9,705 nt of DNA, taken from NCBI GenBank assembly GCA_964431655.1, contig CAYSKJ010000070.1:5759-15463 (forward strand), in the 5' to 3' direction. Both the position numbers and the translations under genes were made by a program. The DNA is from CAYMEV01 sp964431655 [NCBI: uncultured bacterium] (GTDB lineage: Bacteria; CAYMEV01). Positions within the stretch are counted from its first letter, which is position 1, and each line of letters opens with the position of its first letter. This document shows, in pieces, positions 5,846 to 9,705 of this stretch. The notes under the pieces were generated by a model. It saw only the letters and a program-made list of their open reading frames with translations. It was not told the origin of the DNA and ran no database searches.

Positions 5846-7651
5846 TCAGTGGTGTTTGTGGGTAACTTCCTCCACACAGCACCCTTTTATATTGTCCCTT
5901 TTCCAGTAATTGGTGTGAAGAAGCCTGTGGGATGCTTCCCCCAACGGTTTTTCAAGGAACTTTGCATATATTCCGTTGGGACCCATAATGCCCGGATTCT
6001 CGTGGGACTGCCTGTATGTGAGCTGTAGATCTTCCTTGTAAAGGCCTTCACCCCTCCTGGCTCTCATGGCCATATCACTGTTATAGGGCTGTCCGCCTCC
6101 GCCGACACAGCCTCCGGGGCATGCCATTATCTCAATGAAAGCGTACTCGCTTTTTCCTGTTTCCTTTATCTGCTTCCTTACCTTGTCCAGAAGATTCCTT
6201 GCATTGCCAAGGCCGTGGGCCACTGCTACTTTTACCTTGAGGGTCCCCAGGTCTTTTGCAGGTATCTCAAGCTCCGCTTCCTTTATGCCTTGCATACCCC
6301 TTACTGCCTTTACATCAAGGTTATCAAGATTATTTCCCGTAAGGAGGTACCATGCTGATCTTATGGCAGCTTCCATAACTCCTCCGGTTGCACCGAATAT
6401 GGTGCCTGCACCGGTGTACTGACCCATGAGAGGTTCTGCGTCAAGTTCGGGTATATTCTTAAAATCAATGCCTGCTTCTTTTATCATATCGATGAATTCC
6501 CTGGTGGTCAGGACATAATCTACATCACGGTAGCCGGAAGAACTCATCTCTGGCCTTCTCGCCTCAAACTTTTTGGCGGTGCAGGGCATTATGGATACGG
6601 ATACTATTTTTGAAGGGTCAATATTGTGCTCCTTTGCAAAGTAGGTCTTAACCAGAGCACCGAACATCTGCTGGGGTGACTTGCAGGTTGATGTATTGTC
6701 TGCAAAATCAGGATAATAGGTCTCCATGAACTTAACCCACCCAGGAGAACATGATGTAATCATCGGCATTGTACCGCCTTTTTTTATCCTTTCCACAAGC
6801 TCGGAGCCCTCTTCGATAATGGTGAGGTCAGCTGTGAAGTTTGTGTCAAATACGTGGTCAAAGCCTATTTTTTTAAGGGCAGCATGCATTTTGCCCGGTG
6901 TAGCCAGCCCCGGCTCCATGCCGAACTCTTCTGCCAGGGAAACCCTTATAGCCGGGGCTTCCTGTACAACGACAATCTTATCCTTGTCAAAGATTGCATC
7001 CCAGACATATTCAATCTCCCTCTTTTCACGCAAGGCCCCTGTCGGGCATACAACGGTGCACTGGCCGCAGTTTACGCAGACGCTGTTACCCATGCCTTCC
7101 TTAAAGAAGGTATTGACATTGACATCAAAGCCCCTGTCTGCAAAGTTGATGGCATATACGGTCTGAATCTCATTGCAGGCCACAATACAGCGGCCGCAGG
7201 CGATGCATTTTTTCGGATCCCTTATGATGGCAAAACTGCTTTCATCTACCTCTGTTTCTGAATAAACAGCAGGGTATTTATCCATATCCACACCCAGCTG
7301 ATTGGCCAGGGTCTGAAGCTCGCACTTTCCGTTTGCAACGCAGGTGGGACATACTACCTCATGGTTTGACAGTATCATGGCCATCAGGTCTTTACGCATG
7401 TCTCTAAGCTTCTTGGAGTTGGTTGTAATTTTCATACCGTTCTCTGCAGGGGTACAGCATGATCTTTTGGGAGCCGGAGCGCCTGCAACCTCTACTACGC
7501 ACACTCCGCATGATGCTGTAGGTCTGAGGTCTTTATGGTAGCACAATGTGGGGATATTTATATCGAGTTTCCTGGCAGCCTCTAAAATAGTAGTCCCGGC
7601 AGGAACCTCCACTTCTATTTCATCAATATAAAGCTTTACATTAGATGACAT
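5846..7651 (-). CDS. hydA: [FeFe]-hydrogenase catalytic subunit HydA of NAD-linked HydABC
   Basis: Catalytic subunit that reduces protons or oxidises H2. The 601 residues hold, in order: a [2Fe-2S] domain (C37, C48, C51, C65 or C66); the NuoG-like HxxxC cluster (H97, C101, C104, C110); two [4Fe-4S] clusters (C149, C152, C155, C159; C192, C195, C198, C202); and the H-cluster domain with TSCSPGW (299-305), MPCTAKKFE (355-363) and MACPGGCVGGGGQP (509-522), then the small-subunit-like C-terminal region. This architecture is that of group A3 (HydABC/Hnd) enzymes. The first motif has Ser302 where the classical form reads TSCCP. It lacks the extra C-terminal [2Fe-2S] domain of Thermotoga HydA; instead it ends in a short tail with C-C (591-592) and H-K-H-H. 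The ATG overlaps the hydB end by 16 bp and has an AGGAGG site. It is the last gene of hydCBA. Confidence 0.96.
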   Translation of the reverse strand: MSSNVKLYIDEIEVEVPAGTTILEAARKLDINIPTLCYHKDLRPTASCGVCVVEVAGAPAPKRSCCTPAENGMKITTNSKKLRDMRKDLMAMILSNHEVVCPTCVANGKCELQTLANQLGVDMDKYPAVYSETEVDESSFAIIRDPKKCIACGRCIVACNEIQTVYAINFADRGFDVNVNTFFKEGMGNSVCVNCGQCTVVCPTGALREKREIEYVWDAIFDKDKIVVVQEAPAIRVSLAEEFGMEPGLATPGKMHAALKKIGFDHVFDTNFTADLTIIEEGSELVERIKKGGTMPMITSCSPGWVKFMETYYPDFADNTSTCKSPQQMFGALVKTYFAKEHNIDPSKIVSVSIMPCTAKKFEARRPEMSSSGYRDVDYVLTTREFIDMIKEAGIDFKNIPELDAEPLMGQYTGAGTIFGATGGVMEAAIRSAWYLLTGNNLDNLDVKAVRGMQGIKEAELEIPAKDLGTLKVKVAVAHGLGNARNLLDKVRKQIKETGKSEYAFIEIMACPGGCVGGGGQPYNSDMAMRARRGEGLYKEDLQLTYRQSHENPGIMGPNGIYAKFLEKPLGEASHRLLHTNYWKRDNIKGCCVEEVTHKHH

Positions 7652-9282
7652 TGCTTCCTCCTTTGAGTTTCAGATTTTCTATGTTTTGTTGTTTTGGTTT
7701 CAGATACGCGGAATTCTTCCCTGAAGTTTTCAATTGCACTCTTTACCGGCATAATAAGGGACTGGCCCAGGGGGCACAGAGATGTATTGAACATTGTCTC
7801 TGATATGCTTATCATATCATCGAGGTCTTTAACAGTTCCCTCTCCGTTTTTTATTGCCTTCATTATTCCCATAAGATGGTGGGTGCCTATTCTGCAGGGG
7901 CTGCACTGCCCGCATGATTCATGGGCAAAGAATTCAAGGGTAGAATAAAGGATGTCAAATAAGGATGCATCCTCATCCATTACCAGTATTGCCCCTGACC
8001 CGAGGACTGCAGCATTCTCTTTAAGGCTCTCAAAATCCATCCTGACATCCAGCAGTTTATCTGAAAGAAATACCCCTGCTGCTCCTCCTACCAGCGCGGC
8101 CTTAAATCTCTTTCCACCTTTGACTCCTCCTCCATAGCTGTTGATTATTTCCCGGAGGGTTGTTCCCATTTCAACCTCAATGAGGCCGGGATACTCTACA
8201 TTTCCCAGGATGGTAAAAACCTTGGTTCCAGAGCATTTATCCGTACCGAAGCCTTTGAACCATTCGCCTCCCCTGTAGATAATATCCGGAATATTAGCCA
8301 GTGTCTCCACATTGTTTACAATAGTAGGCTTGCTCCACAGCCCGGAAAAAACGGGGTAAGGAGGCTTCACCCTTGGGTTTCCCCTGTTACCTTCCAGGGA
8401 TTCTATGAGGGCTGTTTCCTCTCCGCAGACATAAGCTCCCGCTCCCCTCTTTATCTCCAGCTCGAAGGAGAAATCGGTCCCCAGTATATTTCTGCCGAGA
8501 AGGCCATTGGCTTTGGCGTCATCTATGGCTTTCTGAATCCTGCTGATGGACAGTCCATACTCACCCCGGATATAAATGTATCCCTTGCTGGCGCCGGCTG
8601 TATATCCTCCGATTATCATGGCTTCGATAAGCTTGTGGGGGTCTCCTTCCAGTATGAGCCGGTCTTTGTATGTCCCGGGCTCGCCTTCGTCAGCATTGCA
8701 TATGATATATTTCTGGTCGGATTCGCAGTTTTTAGTGCCGTTCCATTTGATCCATGTAGGAAAGCCTGCGCCTCCCCTTCCTCTCAGTCCGCTGATTTTC
8801 AGCTCTTCAATGATGTGTTCAGGCTTAAAATTTTCTGAAAGTATTTTTTCCAGGGCACGGTAACCGCCGTTTGCTATAACCTCTTCCAGGTCATAGGGGT
8901 TTACTATGTGGCATTTATCCAGGACTATCCTTTTCTGGGTCCTGGAAAAGCAGACACCTTCCGGTATTCTCTGACACGCCCTTGATTTTTCCCCATGGTC
9001 ATGTTTTATGCTGTCCACAATTCTGCCCTTAATTATATGTTCTTCAACAATCAGGGGGATGTCCTTTTCCTTGACATCATAATAGTATACCTGGTCAGGG
9101 TACAGTACCATTATTACTCCGCTTCCTGATATGCCCATGGTTCCGGTCTCAATTACCTTTATTTCAGAAGAGAGATTCCTGTTATAGAGCTCCAGTTCCA
9201 GCTTCCTCTTTACATGCAGTACACCAGACTGTATCGTTTCTTCATCAACAGGAATGAGTATATGCATTCTGAATATGTTCAT
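7636..9282 (-). CDS. hydB: NADH-binding flavoprotein subunit HydB (NuoF-like), shortened
   Basis: HydB binds FMN and NAD(H) and passes electrons between NADH, HydC and HydA. The NuoF core is intact: G-L-R-G-R-G-G-A-G-F-P-T (165-176), C-N-A-D-E-G-E-P-G-T (195-204), G-A-Y-V-C-G-E-E-T-A-L (282-292), and the [4Fe-4S] ligands C457, C460, C463 and C503. Residues 1-95 align in pattern with the usual thioredoxin-like [2Fe-2S] domain (V-I-E-T-G-x-x-G-I-S-G-S-G, then V-L-Y-P-D-Q-V-Y-Y), but all four cysteines are gone; the first Cys is residue 103. The C-terminal 2x[4Fe-4S] ferredoxin domain of bifurcating HydB (about 600 residues) is absent. After F-R-E-E-F (520-524) only a basic, Thr/Lys-rich tail follows. 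The ATG overlaps the hydC stop (ATGA) and has an AGGAGG site. Function is firm; electron-bifurcating ability is doubtful. Confidence 0.95.
   Translation of the reverse strand: MNIFRMHILIPVDEETIQSGVLHVKRKLELELYNRNLSSEIKVIETGTMGISGSGVIMVLYPDQVYYYDVKEKDIPLIVEEHIIKGRIVDSIKHDHGEKSRACQRIPEGVCFSRTQKRIVLDKCHIVNPYDLEEVIANGGYRALEKILSENFKPEHIIEELKISGLRGRGGAGFPTWIKWNGTKNCESDQKYIICNADEGEPGTYKDRLILEGDPHKLIEAMIIGGYTAGASKGYIYIRGEYGLSISRIQKAIDDAKANGLLGRNILGTDFSFELEIKRGAGAYVCGEETALIESLEGNRGNPRVKPPYPVFSGLWSKPTIVNNVETLANIPDIIYRGGEWFKGFGTDKCSGTKVFTILGNVEYPGLIEVEMGTTLREIINSYGGGVKGGKRFKAALVGGAAGVFLSDKLLDVRMDFESLKENAAVLGSGAILVMDEDASLFDILYSTLEFFAHESCGQCSPCRIGTHHLMGIMKAIKNGEGTVKDLDDMISISETMFNTSLCPLGQSLIMPVKSAIENFREEFRVSETKTTKHRKSETQRRKQCHLM
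7667..7705. repeat. Direct repeat in hydB tail, 30-bp period
   Basis: GTTTCAGAT occurs at 7667-7675 and again at 7697-7705, exactly 30 bp (10 codons) apart. The repeat encodes S-E-T twice in the last 23 residues of HydB. The second half of the unit is A-rich on the coding strand and runs into the hydA ribosome site. It may be a decayed short duplication or chance in a low-complexity stretch. Confidence 0.4.
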
Positions 9283-9705
9283 TGCGCCCTCCTCCTTTCT
9301 TCAATTATTTCCATGATTCTTTCCGTATTAAGGTTGCCGTATACATCTTCATTAATCATCATTGCCGGTGCAACCCCGCAAACCCCGATGCACGAAGTCA
9401 TTTCCAGGGTGAAAAGCCCGTCCCCTGTGGTCTGGCCGAAATCAATCTCAAGTATTTTTTTTAATTCTTCTGAAATTGTAGTAGCCCCCATAAGCTGGCA
9501 GGGAGGGGACTGACATACCCTTACAATATTTTTGCCTCTTGGCTTCAGGCTGAACATGGTATAAAAGGTAGTTACACTATGCACATAGCTGTAGGGGAGG
9601 TCAAGATAATCTGCAACCAGTTCAAGATCATCCTTGGTCAGGTAGTTGAACTCATTGGCGTTCTGGATATCATGAAGCATGTTTATGAGATTATCCTTGG
9701 TTTTG
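9279..9705 (-). CDS. hydC: NuoE-like [2Fe-2S] subunit HydC, 5' end outside window
   Basis: HydC is the thioredoxin-like [2Fe-2S] subunit that joins HydB in NAD-linked hydrogenases, equivalent to NuoE of complex I. The frame is open to the window edge; about 141 residues are visible of an expected 155-165, so the ATG at 9678-9680 (M-L-H-D-I-Q) is likely internal and the true start lies beyond the edge. Motifs are the helical N-terminal part (L-T-K-D-D-L-E-L-V-A-D-Y-L), V-T-T-F-Y-T-M-F, R-V-C-Q-S-P-P-C and C-I-G-V-C-G-V-A-P. The four cluster ligands (C56, C61, C97, C101 from that ATG) are all present. The stop overlaps the hydB ATG (ATGA), as is usual for hydC-hydB pairs. The operon promoter lies outside the window. 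Confidence 0.93.
   Translation of the reverse strand, partial: KTKDNLINMLHDIQNANEFNYLTKDDLELVADYLDLPYSYVHSVTTFYTMFSLKPRGKNIVRVCQSPPCQLMGATTISEELKKILEIDFGQTTGDGLFTLEMTSCIGVCGVAPAMMINEDVYGNLNTERIMEIIEERRRAQ

Noticed and set aside
5846-9705. Complex I NuoEFG
   Set aside because: HydC and HydB resemble NuoE and NuoF, but the third protein has a full H-cluster domain with all three signature motifs, and maturases lie next door.
1-9705. Mobile elements, CRISPR arrays, tRNA or rRNA genes
   Set aside because: I saw no transposase, terminal inverted repeats, spaced direct repeats or tRNA-like cloverleaf sequences. The window is densely filled with ordinary operons.

Overview
The window is an [FeFe]-hydrogenase locus from an obligately anaerobic bacterium. 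The features that point this way are a trimeric NAD-type hydrogenase (HydC-HydB-HydA), two of the three H-cluster maturases (HydG, HydE), and a sensor-like hydrogenase with its putative signalling partners. Codon use rich in ATA (Ile) and AGG/AGA (Arg), TTG starts, strong AGGAGG-type ribosome sites and moderate GC suggest a clostridial or other fermentative/syntrophic lineage. The BatE-like fragment at the left edge is also common in spirochaetes, so I leave the phylum open.

Layout. Positions 2-707, plus strand: the C-terminal end of a membrane-anchored SH3 (BatE-like) protein, then a short QueF (queuosine synthesis); these look unrelated to hydrogen metabolism. Positions 708-851: AT-rich leader with a possible promoter and a perfect 18-bp palindrome. 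Positions 852-3222, plus strand: a tight four-gene operon of a TM1266-type hydrogenase-system regulator, a DRTGG-domain protein, a small anti-sigma-like HATPase, and a group-D, HydS-like [FeFe]-hydrogenase. Positions 3243-5679, minus strand: hydG then hydE, read towards hydS and ending only 20 bp from it, driven by a good promoter near 5720-5747. Positions 5801-5832: strong intrinsic terminator closing the hydCBA operon. Positions 5846-9705, minus strand: hydC (5' end outside the window), hydB and hydA, with overlapping start and stop codons.

How the parts work together: HydC/HydB/HydA should couple NAD(H) to H2 at the H-cluster of HydA. HydE and HydG make parts of the [2Fe] subcluster. The scaffold GTPase HydF is not in the window and must be encoded elsewhere. 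The plus-strand operon looks like a sensing module: HydS keeps all H-cluster ligands but has Ala where catalytic enzymes have the proton-relay Cys, and it sits beside an ATP-binding, kinase-like protein.

The most interesting points are: (1) HydB has lost all four N-terminal [2Fe-2S] cysteines and the whole C-terminal 2x[4Fe-4S] domain, which bears on whether the enzyme can bifurcate electrons; (2) the compact TM1266/DRTGG/HATPase/HydS module, whose output is unknown; (3) the TSCSP variant of the first H-cluster motif in HydA.
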